A stretch of DNA of 64,000 nucleotides. Source: Rotaria macrura (taxonomy: Eukaryota > Rotifera > Eurotatoria > Philodinida > Philodinidae). The notes below the pieces were generated by a model that made no database searches, was not told the origin of the DNA, and saw nothing but the letters and a program-made list of their open reading frames with translations. Both the position numbers and the translations under genes were made by a program. Location: assembly GCA_900239685.1 (NCBI GenBank), contig OENT01000134.1:127004-191003 (forward strand), written 5' to 3'. The first letter of the stretch is position 1. Each line of letters begins with the position of its first letter. Positions 55,172-64,000 of this stretch are shown here, in pieces.

Positions 55172-55862
55172 CATTTTTAGGAGTTGTATGCCACATGTTC
55201 AGAACCATTTCACGTTCGTATTGACGACCTTTTTCATGCATTATTCGATTGTAACAGTGAACATTTAACATATCTATCGGGTCTTTGCGATATTATTGCG
55301 AAAGCACATCCAGAATTAATAAAATCAACCAAGGTCGATTCTTTATTTACTTCAATTAAAAATTTAACAATTTCATTTCAAGAAACATACACATACGATT
55401 TTTCAAGCGCTTGGTCATGACGCCAATGCACAGCCATATTTATTTGACAAACATCAATAGGAATTTTTGCAATATACAACTAAACAAAATAGTTCATTCG
55501 TGTTTAGTTGTCTACAACGATATTTAGTAGCATCAGCAATCATAAGAGGTGAAAAAACAGCTGACGAACATCTTAACTTACTGATTAATCTGATAAAAAA
55601 TGGAGAAAATATTTCAAATGATTTGAAATCACAAATTTTTTATGCATGTCAACTCATTGGAATAAAATACAAAGTAATACTTGCAACTAAACGCAACGAT
55701 TTATTACAATATGAATCTGACCCACATTGTCAAATTTTAATTCATTTTATTGATGAAAATAAACTAAGCGACGAGAATCAAGCCATTGCCAATCGTAGCC
55801 CTGATAAAATAGCACAAATCGAGATGCGTATTGTTCATAGCTATTGTTCAAATGTTAGTTGA
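55172..55862 (+). pseudogene. decayed helical segment of the same gene, two frames
   Basis: The first piece (about 55180-55420, for example EHLTYLSGLCDIIAKAHPEL) stops at 55418. The second (about 55457-55862, for example YLVASAIIRGEKTADEHLNL) continues in another frame with no obvious splice sites between them. Both are helical and Leu/Ile-rich, like the fragments upstream. Traces of coding look persist near 56010-56100. It probably preceded the Death-TIR module in one protein. Confidence 0.5.
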
Positions 55863-57489
55863 TTCATTTTTTAAAGATAATGGATGAAATCAAAGAAAAC
55901 GACCATCGCTTCCTATTAGAATATCTTTGGAAAGAGCTAGTTAGATAAGTTTCTGCTACGTAAGTTACTAAGAGCTGTAATTTCGAGCAAATACGTTTTA
56001 TTTTTTATAGAGATAAATCCCGTACTGCCAATCAAATACATTTGAGACATTCTTGTATAATCGATGTTCTCATTGTCATAGTAACAAATTCGGAGTGATG
56101 AGCTCTGCGCAATGAACGTAGACTAGGATATTCTACTGGTAAAGTATTCATAGTGTATATGATTTGATTTTCTTGAAAAAAAACACATGAGAACATACAC
56201 ATTGAAAATGATTTTAATGTAACGGAAAACTCATATTCTGAATGTTCTACTTAACAACAACTACATAGCATCGTCGTTTTTAGGAAATTCTCATAAAAAT
56301 CGTCCAACAAATTCTAAGCATGCCTTAGAGATATAGCAATATTTTTCGAGTATTGAACTATTTTTACATGAAATATATTGGTTTTAAATGCCTTGAAATT
56401 CTTTCAAGATAATCGACATTGGTGAGTACTTAAACAACAACGATATTATTATCTAACGATACAAAAGATATCTTCAATTATTTAAGAGGATGACATATGA
56501 TTTAGTAACAACTCATAGATTCGTAATCAATTACTTCAACAAGTAGACATACATAACACCGAAATCAGTCGACTTCTATTGTTTAGTACTGTCCCCTATT
56601 ATATGATCTAAATTTGACATCTTTCTCAGCTACAAATAGATTCGACGACAGCACTAATACTCTGTTACTTTCTTGTAATTTGAAAGCAAATATTGCTTTT
56701 ACACATCAATCGTTTTAGTTTCAGTTTCTTTTTTCTACAGGTACGAATTATCGAGAGGATGCTGAAAAAGCATGGGTTACTTTTCTCCACAATGCCGAAG
56801 GATAACAGAAATACGATATCCTTTCGTTCCGATTCTTTGGCAATCACAAAAGAAACCTTGAGAGACAACATCAATCATGTTCCCACAATTCTATTCAAAG
56901 CAGACACAACTTTTATGGACATTTGTGCTAGAATAATTTTATTAAGGCTTGACTTCATACAATTTCACCTTTGTTCTGATGAAAGTTATTTTCATCTCAA
57001 TATTGTTGTTTGAGCACGATTTTCGTTTCTACACTATTATCTTCGACTTTTCGCGCATGTATTCATATGAATTACGTGATAGTGGAATTTATTTATACAG
57101 AACGTGATGTTGAAAGCATCAAAACTTCAGTTAAACATCACGAATTAAATCTGAGATTTGCATTTTACGTATGATACATTTATAAAATATTTGAAGATTT
57201 TTCCACAGAAAATATTAAAAAATTCTACAAGTTGTTGTGTAAGAAGTATATAATCATTAACCTAACACTGCTCAAAATAATCCTACTGCAAATACTATAT
57301 TTTATTATTGACTATCTAGATCAAATTGACACAAAATAAAATGCTATACTATTTTTGAGATAGAAACTCTTCGAAAAGATTTATAAGGCGTCATTATTTA
57401 CTTCACTGTTAACAAATAGTTTCTCCATATTCTTTTCCTGTAATAAATAGATCATCAATCTCAACACACGTGCAAATATCTTTGACACG
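55863..57489. other. decayed spacer before the Death-TIR fragment
   Basis: Mostly AT-rich with broken frames. An open stretch at 56693-57013 (for example DNRNTISFRSDSLAITKETL) may be a remnant exon or chance. I see no repeat structure. Confidence 0.3.
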
Positions 57490-58753
57490 CGTATGAATGA
57501 TATTGCTGAACAAGTTGAATTTCATAATCGAGAAATAGAACGTATTGATATGAAAACATTAAGTTACATACCATCTGAATGGGGTCGTGCTGTATGTAAA
57601 GTTCTTAACACTCGTCCCAGGAGAATCATTCCGACCATTGGATCCGATCGGATCCGACAGGCATCCGATCATGTTTCTATCGGAGTTTCTCTTATCCGAC
57701 GAAATCCTATCGGATTCCTGGTTGCGATTCCTGATTCGAATCCCTAGTGTCGTATTTTATCGAATCCTACTATCGGAATCCGATTGGATTTCATTGTGTG
57801 ATCAGACAGGCCTCTACTGTTGGGTTTAAATGCTAAATCGCACTCAAATAAGAAAATAGGTTTCTTCCGTCGGATCTGTTACTGTTTCCACAACCCGGAT
57901 TCCCATAAGATTTCATCGGATCGAATGGATCCGATCGGATTCGGTATAGGATTCATTCACCTGGGGTGTTGACAATGATTGGCGTCTACTTGGTAAACGT
58001 TTTGGTTATTCAACTAGTGAATTAAAAACTTAATCTATGCAAATAGATCCGTCCATGTCGCTATTGAATGCATGGCTTATGATTCACAAAGCCGATGAAG
58101 CAACATACGGACTTTTGAAGACGTTCAATGAAATAGGTGGACAAGATGTTACACAAATTATTCGTGAAGCTTTAGCAACTACTAGTCGATGTATTCCTGA
58201 TGATTTACCTATTGAAATTCAACGTCTTCCATTCGTGTTTCTTTCATATTAATGGAATTTTCAAAAAGCTGTTTTAAAATTAAAAACAAATCTTGAACAA
58301 GCTGGCTATTCATGTTGGATGGATATAGGACAGATGGGTGGTGGAGATAAGCTATTTTCTAAAATCGATGCTGGTATGCGTGGCGCAAAAGTCGTCATTT
58401 GCTGTATGAATCAAGCCTATGCGCAATCTGATAATTGTTCACGTGAGGTTCATTTAACATTAACTACAGGCAAGCCATTAATTCCTTCAAAAATGGAAAA
58501 ACAAACATGGCCATCTGAAGGTGCGTTAGGACCAATAATGAGTGAATATATTTTCATACGCTTTTTTGATCGAAAAGCAAATGATGAAAACTATTGTCCA
58601 GCTGATAAATTCACTAAGCTACTTGGACAAACACGTTATTATGTTGCACCTGATCCGGATATGATTACTCAACAATATTATAATTGGTTCGTGTCACGCA
58701 TTGATAGTTTATTTTTCTTCAACCACAAACAATCAATAGTGCCCATAGAATAA
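57490..58753 (+). pseudogene. Death-TIR domain gene, disrupted by an insertion and two nonsense codons
   Basis: The frame 57493-57617 ends in a Death-domain start (EWGRAVCKVLN). It is cut by the 346-bp element at 57618-57963, then resumes with DNDWRLLGKRFGYSTSEL, a clear Death-domain helix pattern. A TAA lies at 58031-58033, where Death domains usually have Trp, and the domain ends with EIGGQDVTQIIREAL. The TIR domain follows: FVFLSY, then TAA at 58250-58252 where the sister copy at 61056 has Gln, then a CWMDIGQMGGG loop and SREVHL, which carries the Glu expected at the catalytic position of NADase-type TIRs. The frame ends at 58753. Death-TIR proteins act in innate signalling (MyD88-like) or as NAD-cleaving effectors. 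Here the gene is very probably dead. Confidence 0.8.
57618..57963 (+). mobile_element. dispersed GGATCCGA-rich repeat, copy 2, inside the Death-domain exon
   Basis: It runs from CAGGAGAATCATTCCGACC to GGATTCATTCACCTG; the ends are short imperfect inverted repeats. It is the inverted counterpart of 27268-27575. Its length is 346 bases, and the flanking Death-domain codons would be in one frame if exactly this interval were absent, which supports these boundaries. No target duplication is visible, which is odd for a cut-and-paste insertion. Confidence 0.75.
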
Positions 58754-59156
58754 AAAAATGGCGAAAAATGATGTAAATTACATCATTTCAATGAAACTTT
58801 TTGCTGGAAGAAATGATGTCGAAAATGAAAAAAATGCCATTTTCCATCGTGAAACGGACGTAATCTTTCAGTTATTTTAAAGTCATGCATGATTTCGACA
58901 CGTAAATCATGCCATGAAAACGATTAAAAAGGCATCAAAGTCATTTCAGGAAAATCATTGAAAATAAATGGAAATTACCATATTTTTACGGTTAAGAATT
59001 ACTGAAAAAAATGCCATTTATCATCGTGAAACGGACATAATCTTTCAGTTATTTTAAATTCATGCATGATTTTGACACGTAAATCATGGCATTAAATTGA
59101 TTTAGTTTTAACCGAATTCACGTTCATGACATGATTAATATGAACTAAATGCTACT
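58754..59156. repeat. two direct 89-bp repeats, period 177
   Basis: Copies at 58827-58915 and 59004-59092 match with few differences; both begin GAAAAAAATGCCATTT and contain CATCGTGAAACGGAC and CATGCATGATTT. They lie directly after the first TIR fragment and look like the edge of the satellite that follows. Confidence 0.8.
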
Positions 59157-59244
59157 AGGACGCATTGCACGCAGCAACTGAGCTTTTCGCAAAGCTCAGT
59201 TTAACTGCCCTTCGTGGGGCTATGCGGTGAACTGCGAGAGTCCT
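59157..59244 (+). ncRNA. GC-rich island with multi-helix folding potential
   Basis: AGGAC (59157-59161) can pair with GTCCT (59240-59244), and CGCAG (59170-59174) with CTGCG (59232-59236). Inside are a perfect 11-bp hairpin (59176-59186 with 59191-59201, loop TCGC) and a GCCC/GGGC hairpin (59207-59220). The result is a closed, branched structure in otherwise AT-rich satellite-like DNA. It matches no RNA family I know: not a tRNA cloverleaf, a U snRNA or a hammerhead core. It may be a structured RNA, a ribozyme or a transposon end. Strand is arbitrary, since the fold is possible on both. Confidence 0.3.
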
Positions 59245-59326
59245 TTATTCTACGGAGTCATATAGACTAGTTACCGTAAATAATATATATAGTCATGTGA
59301 AATCATCAGCGCTGGACATCCTCTCT

Positions 59327-59371
59327 GTTCTTACACATTCTATTTTAGTCCAAAATGATATGTGTAAGAGC
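59327..59371. repeat. 45-bp stem-loop
   Basis: GTTCTTACACAT (59327-59338) pairs with ATGTGTAAGAGC (59360-59371) with one mismatch. An inner ATTTT/AAAAT pair (59342-59346 with 59352-59356) extends the stem. It is followed by TAGGGGTGACCCGAAT (59378), which resembles TAGGGGTGTACCGAAT at 28902. Confidence 0.5.
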
Positions 59372-59639
59372 ACCGTGTAGGGGTGACCCGAATTCACCAT
59401 TTCAATGATGTATTCTTAATCAATTTCACGCGTGACAATCCTTTTTCATTAATACTGAAGAAATCGTTTTCATCAAATAATGTAATTCCAGTAGTTTGCT
59501 GAATTTTACTAAAAGACAATGAAAGTCATCTAGCAATTTTCATTTTTCGAGAAGCTTAAATTTCTGAAATGAAAATGGTGCATAATAAAACTATAATCAA
59601 TGAAGTGATTTCCAGTTTTCGGAAAAAACGCTTTGTAAC

Positions 59640-60900
59640 GATTTGATAACGATGCCAACCAAATGAAATATACTGGTATTTTGACGATTTTGGGAAAACA
59701 TCAAAATCATGTGATCAAAACGATGAAAAGATAATGAAACCAGTGTTTGAATTTCCAGTTTTCGAGAAAACCTAAATTACTCAAATGAAAATAGTGCTGA
59801 AAAAACTAAACCAATCAAAAGATTTTCATTTTTCGGAAAACGTTACCTAACGTAAAGAATATAATGATAAACTACTCAAACTACCGCTATAATGACCGTT
59901 TTATGAAAACATCGAGAGCATGCAATAAAAATGATGCAAAGATAATGGTACTGAGAAAGTGATTTTGATTTTTTCTCGAAAAATAATTTAATGAACTTTA
60001 AATAATGCAGAAGTACTGATAATACTTCTATTACAACCGTTCTGCACAAATATCATGATCATGTCATGTAAATGATGTAGAAATAATGAATCTCGTGAAG
60101 TAGTTTTCAGGTTTGAATAATACGGAAAGAGATGAGATGAAAACAGTGCAAAAATCGTGAAAAGAATCTCATGATTCTCATTTTTTCTGAATAAATCGGT
60201 TAACAGAATGAAAATAGCGAAAAAGAATAAAACTACTATTATTTAGACCATTTTGCGACAACATAACGATCATGTAATGTAAATGATGCAGAAGTACCGA
60301 AAGTCATGTAGTAATTCTTATTGTTCCTCAGTAAGGAAAGTCATGAGATCAAAACGGTGAGAAAATAATGAATTTAATCTAGTTGTTTGGATTATTTCGG
60401 GAAATGTATTTTTAAAGAAATGAAAGTGATGCAGAAACACTGAATCCACCGCTACTAAGACCATTTTGAGGAAAGATGAAAAGCATCTAGTGAAAATAGT
60501 GCAGAAATTACGAAAGTACTGTAGTAATTTTGAGTTTTTCGGGAAACATAATTTAACGAAATGAAAATGGTGCAGGAACACTGAATCTACCGGTATTAAA
60601 ACGATTTTGTGGAAACACGAGGATCATGTAGTGAAAATGGTGTAGACATAATGAAATTCATTGTGGTAATTTTCATCTTTCGACAGAACCGGAAGTCATT
60701 AGATGAAAACAGTGAAAACGTAACGAAAGTAATTATGTGATTTCGATTTCGCTGGAATACTTATTTTAACGGAATGAAAATGATGTAAAAAAAATGAAAC
60801 TATTGGTATTATTAGCGTTTAGTTAAAACATAAAAATTATGGGATGAGAATGATGTAGAAAATACGAAAGTAATCGAGTGATTTTGATTTTCGTGAAATA
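59640..60900. repeat. degenerate satellite, basic period about 71 bp, alternating 2- and 3-unit higher order
   Basis: A diverged unit built around AAAATGATGCAGAAATAATG and TTTTCGGGAAA recurs through the region. A marker word like CTACCGGTATTAAGACCATTTT appears at about 59673, 59881, 60025, 60233, 60446, 60587 and 60800. The spacings are 208, 144, 208, 213, 141 and 213, which are three or two units of about 71. The array separates the two TIR modules. It has no coding content. Confidence 0.75.
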
Positions 60901-60977
60901 ATGTTAGTCATCGAATTTTTCTGAGGAAAAGTTCGAAAATAACCATTTAACTGAAATTACATTGAGTTTTTTATTCC

Positions 60978-61598
60978 CTGGGTGGTGAACAATCTACTAT
61001 AGTTACTGATATTAGCATACCACTAGTTATTACTCATCCACAAATAATGATATCATATCAATGGAATAATCAAAATGATATCGTTTATTTATATGAAAAA
61101 CTAACGAAATTAGGCTATCGTTGTTGGCTTGATATATTTCAAATGGGCGGAGGACATTCATTATTTGAGAAAATAGATGATGGAATACGACATGCTAAAT
61201 ACATTTTATCGTGTGTTACACCAAAATATACAAAATCCATTAATTCTCGAAGAGAAATGGCTTTAGCAGATGCTCTTAAAAAGCTAATTCTACCATTAAT
61301 TCTTGAAGAAACTAGTACATGGCCACTTGCTGGTCCCATGGCGATGATATTTGCTTAAAAAGATTATGTTGATTTTCGACGTTCAACCAATGGTAGCAAA
61401 CGATGGATCGGAAGAGAATTTGAATTGGTACTTGTTCGATTGAAACTAATCATTCCTGAAGTACAAACGGATAAACCTCAACAATATTTAATTGATATGC
61501 AACGACCAACAACAGCGATGAAAGGAGAAAATCAAAAGGCAAAACGAATTAAAAGTGCACCTGTTACACCACAAAGCCGAGCATGTTCTCTAATGTAA
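60978..61598 (+). pseudogene. second TIR-domain module with C-terminal tail, one nonsense codon
   Basis: The reading is open from about 60970 and runs through IPLVITHPQIMISYQW, CWLDIFQMGGGHSLFEKIDD and SRREMALADALKKLILPLIL. These cover the TIR core strand, the BB loop and the Glu of the NADase-type active site. The frame meets TAA at 61356-61358 and then continues in frame (for example KRWIGREFELVLVRLKLIIP) to a stop at 61596-61598, ending in a basic tail. It is a paralogue of the TIR at 58319-58640, in the same orientation. It was either a separate gene or the next exon of a tandem-TIR protein, with the satellite as intron. The single stop makes it a probable pseudogene. A start codon and upstream exons were not found. 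Confidence 0.7.
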
Positions 61599-62045
61599 AC
61601 ATTTTGTACTTGTGAAATGCCCAGTGTTTTGGTATTCGATGTATGTACTATGGATCAACACGTAGAACATCTTCAAACCTGTTTTCAGGTCATAGTGAAA
61701 TAAAAAACATGCGCAAAAATTAGGGAAATGAAAAACTCCTTTACAAACGTGTGTGGTTCAGTCCCGTTTGGTCGACTAATTAAGCCCAATCAGAGGAATT
61801 TCCCGCTTAGTCGAAAGAAATGTTTTTCCTACTCCGTCGACAGCTATGTTTCCATTTGATATACCGCAGTTTAATAATTAAGCGCTTGGTCGACAAGTTA
61901 AGGCCTAATTCATAAGTCATAAAATGAATATCCAATTATTTTAAAGTTAAAAGTCACTTGATCTGTGGTTCGGTGAATAAAAGTCAAAATTTAGTTTGAT
62001 TGGATAAATTTTTGCAGTGTGCGTTGAGCTTTTCTATTTAATAAT

Positions 62046-62180
62046 CTGAAAATCCTTCCGAGTGAAACCTAACTGTTGCTAAGAAAATTGCGACAGTTGG
62101 GAAACCTGTGGCATCCATTATTAGGGTATTTCGGATTTTTCTCAGCAATAGTTAGGTTTCACTCAGGACAATTTTCAGTT
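62046..62180. repeat. hairpin inside the composite element
   Basis: CTGAAAAT and GTGAAACCTAACTGTTGCTA (62046-62087) face their inverted copies at 62137-62180. The spacer is about 49 bases. This is a small foldback unit just inside the left outer arm. Confidence 0.75.
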
Positions 62181-62194
62181 TAATAAATAGAAAA

Positions 62195-62785
62195 AGGGTG
62201 GGAAAATTTTTGATCACCAAAAACACTTTTTTTGATAGTTTTGATCACCAAAAATTTGAAGATACAAATGATCACACAAAACTGATACATTTGATCACCA
62301 CATTTTTCCAATTCCATCGAAAGTAATGATTTTTCCCAACAAGAAAAGTTGAGAACAAAAAATAACACATAGACAAGGAATACTTCATGAAATGTATCGC
62401 AATATCTATTTATTACCATAAACTGGTTTAATTTTTTTTGGGACGTCCTTTTACCCAGCTGTTGAGAATGTGTCTTATTGTTGACTTGATATAAATTGAA
62501 TACATATGCAAGACCAACTGAGTGCTTGCACGAAGAGATTTAGAGTAACTTATTATTTATATATAACATACAGAAGAACAGGGAAACTGACGAAATGTAA
62601 CTGTTACTGAATACGAAGGAAAGAGATGATGCAACGTTTTAATGTTCTGAAAAAAATTGGTTATCAAATGTATCCGTTTTGCGGGATCATTTGTATCTTA
62701 AAAATTTTGGTGATCAAAGTTATCGAAAAACGCGTTTTGTGATCAGAACTACCTAATTGTGGTGATCAAAACACATTTTCCCCAT
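62195..62785. mobile_element. nested element with GATCACCA-rich inverted ends
   Basis: The left end (62195-62302) and right end (about 62657-62780) are inverted copies sharing GGGAAAAT, TTTTGATCACCA, AGATACAAATGATC and GATACATTTGAT. The word TTGATCACCA recurs four times within each end. It lies between the arms of the outer element, so it probably inserted into it. Confidence 0.7.
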
Positions 62786-63329
62786 AGAAAAACTCAATGG
62801 ACACTGCAAAAATTTATCCAATCAAACTTGTGTGTATATCAAATTAAATTTTGACTTTTATTCACCGAACCACAGATCAAGTGACTTTTAACTTTAAAAT
62901 AATTGGATATTCATTTTATGACTTATGAATTAGGCCTTAACTTGTCGACCAAGCGCTTAATTATTAAACTGCGGTATATCAAATGGAAACATAGTTGTCG
63001 ACGAAGTAGGAAAAACATTTCTTTCGACCAAGCGGGGCAATGAAGGGCGTGTCGACGAAAGGACGATACCACGTACGTTAATTTGAACAAATTGTTTTTA
63101 TTGAAAACTACCATTTCTTTCTATTCATACGCCTATTACTAATTTTGCTATAGTTAATAACTTTTTGTGTTAGTTTACAGTCGTTCTTGTAGCCTAGTTT
63201 CAATTTTAATTACTATATAGGATGTGACTTTCTCGGATGATCAAATTTTGATCATGCTGATCGTAACCATCAAGTTATGTTTCATATAACAAATTTATAC
63301 TCTTGTAGCTGAGACTAGTGACCTAACTA

Positions 63330-63366
63330 AGGGCGGGCTAGCCCGGGCGCCGCCAGGGCACCCGTC
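63330..63366. repeat. GC-rich transposon-like end
   Basis: GGGCGGGCTAGCCCGGGCGCCGCC (contained palindrome GGGCTAGCCC) stands out in AT-rich DNA, about 240 bases before a hAT transposase fragment. GC-rich starts of this kind are seen at ends of some hAT elements. Its pairing partner would lie outside the window. Confidence 0.4.
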
Positions 63367-63601
63367 AGAAGAAAAAATTAATAAGCACTATTAGAATGTT
63401 TGTAGTTCATTGTTGTATATTAGATGCGATAGCTCTGAAAAAAACAATTAGTAAGTGATATCAATCGAATAAACTCTAGGCGTTAATGAAAGAGCAATAT
63501 CAGTTGCTTGTTTATTTTGAATTTTTGTATGTAGATATCACGTAACAAAATAAGCCATTGATTACTTTATAAGTAGTGCATTATTTTATCTAACAAAATC
63601 A

Positions 63602-64000
63602 CTCGATTTTGTTACGGCTCATAGCTTGATTAATGTTGTTATCAATCAAATCAGTGAGCTTAGAAATGAGGAAGAATTTTCCAACTTATATGATCAAATC
63701 ATTGAATTTTCTGGTGAAAATAGTATTGGTTTGAACAATAAACTGAAAGAACGAAGAACAAGAAAATTTTCTACTAGATTTAAAAATTGTTTAATTACAT
63801 GTACAATTAGACAACGTGAAGAAATTGATAATAAAAATAAATATAGAATATTTGTTTTCTATCCAGTAATTGATTCTATTCTTATCGAAATCAATGATCG
63901 TTTTTCGAAAACAAACATGGATATTCTTCATGGTGTTTCATCACTATCACCTGATAGTTCAGCATTTTTAGAAATAGATGAGTGAAAGCTTTGTGCAATG
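63602..64000 (+). pseudogene. hAT-family transposase fragment (ZMYM/THAP12-like), broken and cut by the window end
   Basis: The open frame VTAHSLINVVINQISELRNE, then a basic stretch (KLKERRTRKFSTRF), then YRIFVFYPVIDSILIEINDR and FSKTNMDILHGVSSLSPDSS is the pattern just before the dimerisation domain of hAT transposases of the ZMYM/THAP12 type. The catalytic N-terminal part is absent upstream. A TGA at 63983-63985 interrupts the frame, after which KLCAM continues in frame as expected for the family. It is therefore a truncated, disabled transposase. The GC-rich element end at 63330 may belong to it. The rest lies beyond the window. Confidence 0.7.

Larger units (their letters stand above)
61747..63079. 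mobile_element. 1.33-kb composite inverted-repeat element
   Basis: The outer arms (strong part 61802-62036 and 62785-63036) are inverted copies sharing CGCTTGGTCGACAAGTTAAG and CACTTGATCTGTGGTTCGGT. Weaker similarity continues outward to an ACGT..GTGGT word at each end. This is the pattern of a DNA transposon with long terminal inverted repeats. It has no transposase frame. Other elements are nested inside. Confidence 0.8.

Noticed and set aside
59157..59244. tRNA, U snRNA or hammerhead ribozyme at the GC-rich island
   Set aside because: No cloverleaf or A/B boxes, no snRNA core motifs, and no CTGATGA...GAAA core on either strand; only the folding potential is reported.
60318..60581. 87-codon minus-strand frame in the satellite
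   Set aside because: Its internal repetition comes from the satellite unit (the same His-His-Phe-His words twice).
59640..60900. CRISPR-like array
   Set aside because: Units are contiguous and diverged with no constant repeat and unique spacers; it is a eukaryotic satellite.

Overview
The window looks like nuclear DNA of a small invertebrate, most likely a rotifer and probably a bdelloid. The sequence is strongly AT-rich. Genes are split by many GT-AG introns, mostly 47-95 nt with a few near or above 1 kb. The proteins are clearly metazoan (a SoxB HMG-box factor and the cohesin subunit SMC1), and decayed Death/TIR-domain genes and hAT-type elements lie among them. The taxon is inferred from gene style and content; no sequence search was possible.

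Layout. 1-7392: non-coding, rich in microsatellites and purine tracts, upstream of a SoxB gene. 7393-8583: SoxB coding exon (+). 8584-11600: non-coding. 11601-22197: a 17-exon gene (-) for a large ectodomain protein with one membrane segment near its C-terminus. Every exon junction keeps phase, and it resembles CatSper auxiliary subunits, gamma most of all. A 332-bp foldback element sits in its largest intron. 22198-32218: gene-poor DNA with a 1084-bp hAT-like element flanked by a perfect 8-bp target duplication, one copy of a dispersed ~310-346-bp repeat, and a 1.24-kb near-perfect palindrome that carries the only N of the window. 32219-33652: a two-exon type II membrane protein with a DxD motif, probably a Golgi glycosyltransferase. 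33653-38618: nothing I can support. 38619-48734: SMC1 in 19 exons (+), intact, 1277 residues.

49055-61598: a graveyard of an immune-type gene family. It holds helical, armadillo-like fragments with stops and frameshifts, a Death-TIR module cut by a copy of the dispersed repeat and by two nonsense codons, a 71-bp-period satellite, and a second TIR module with one nonsense codon. Between the two TIR modules lies a short GC-rich island that can fold into a multi-helix RNA. 61747-63079: nested inverted-repeat elements. 63330-64000: a GC-rich element end followed by a broken hAT transposase fragment that runs to the edge of the window.

The three intact genes to trust most are SoxB (transcription), SMC1 (cohesin ring) and the putative glycosyltransferase. 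They share no obvious pathway. The striking contrast is between the intact housekeeping genes and the heavily rearranged right-hand 15 kb, where transposons, satellites and dead TIR genes lie together.
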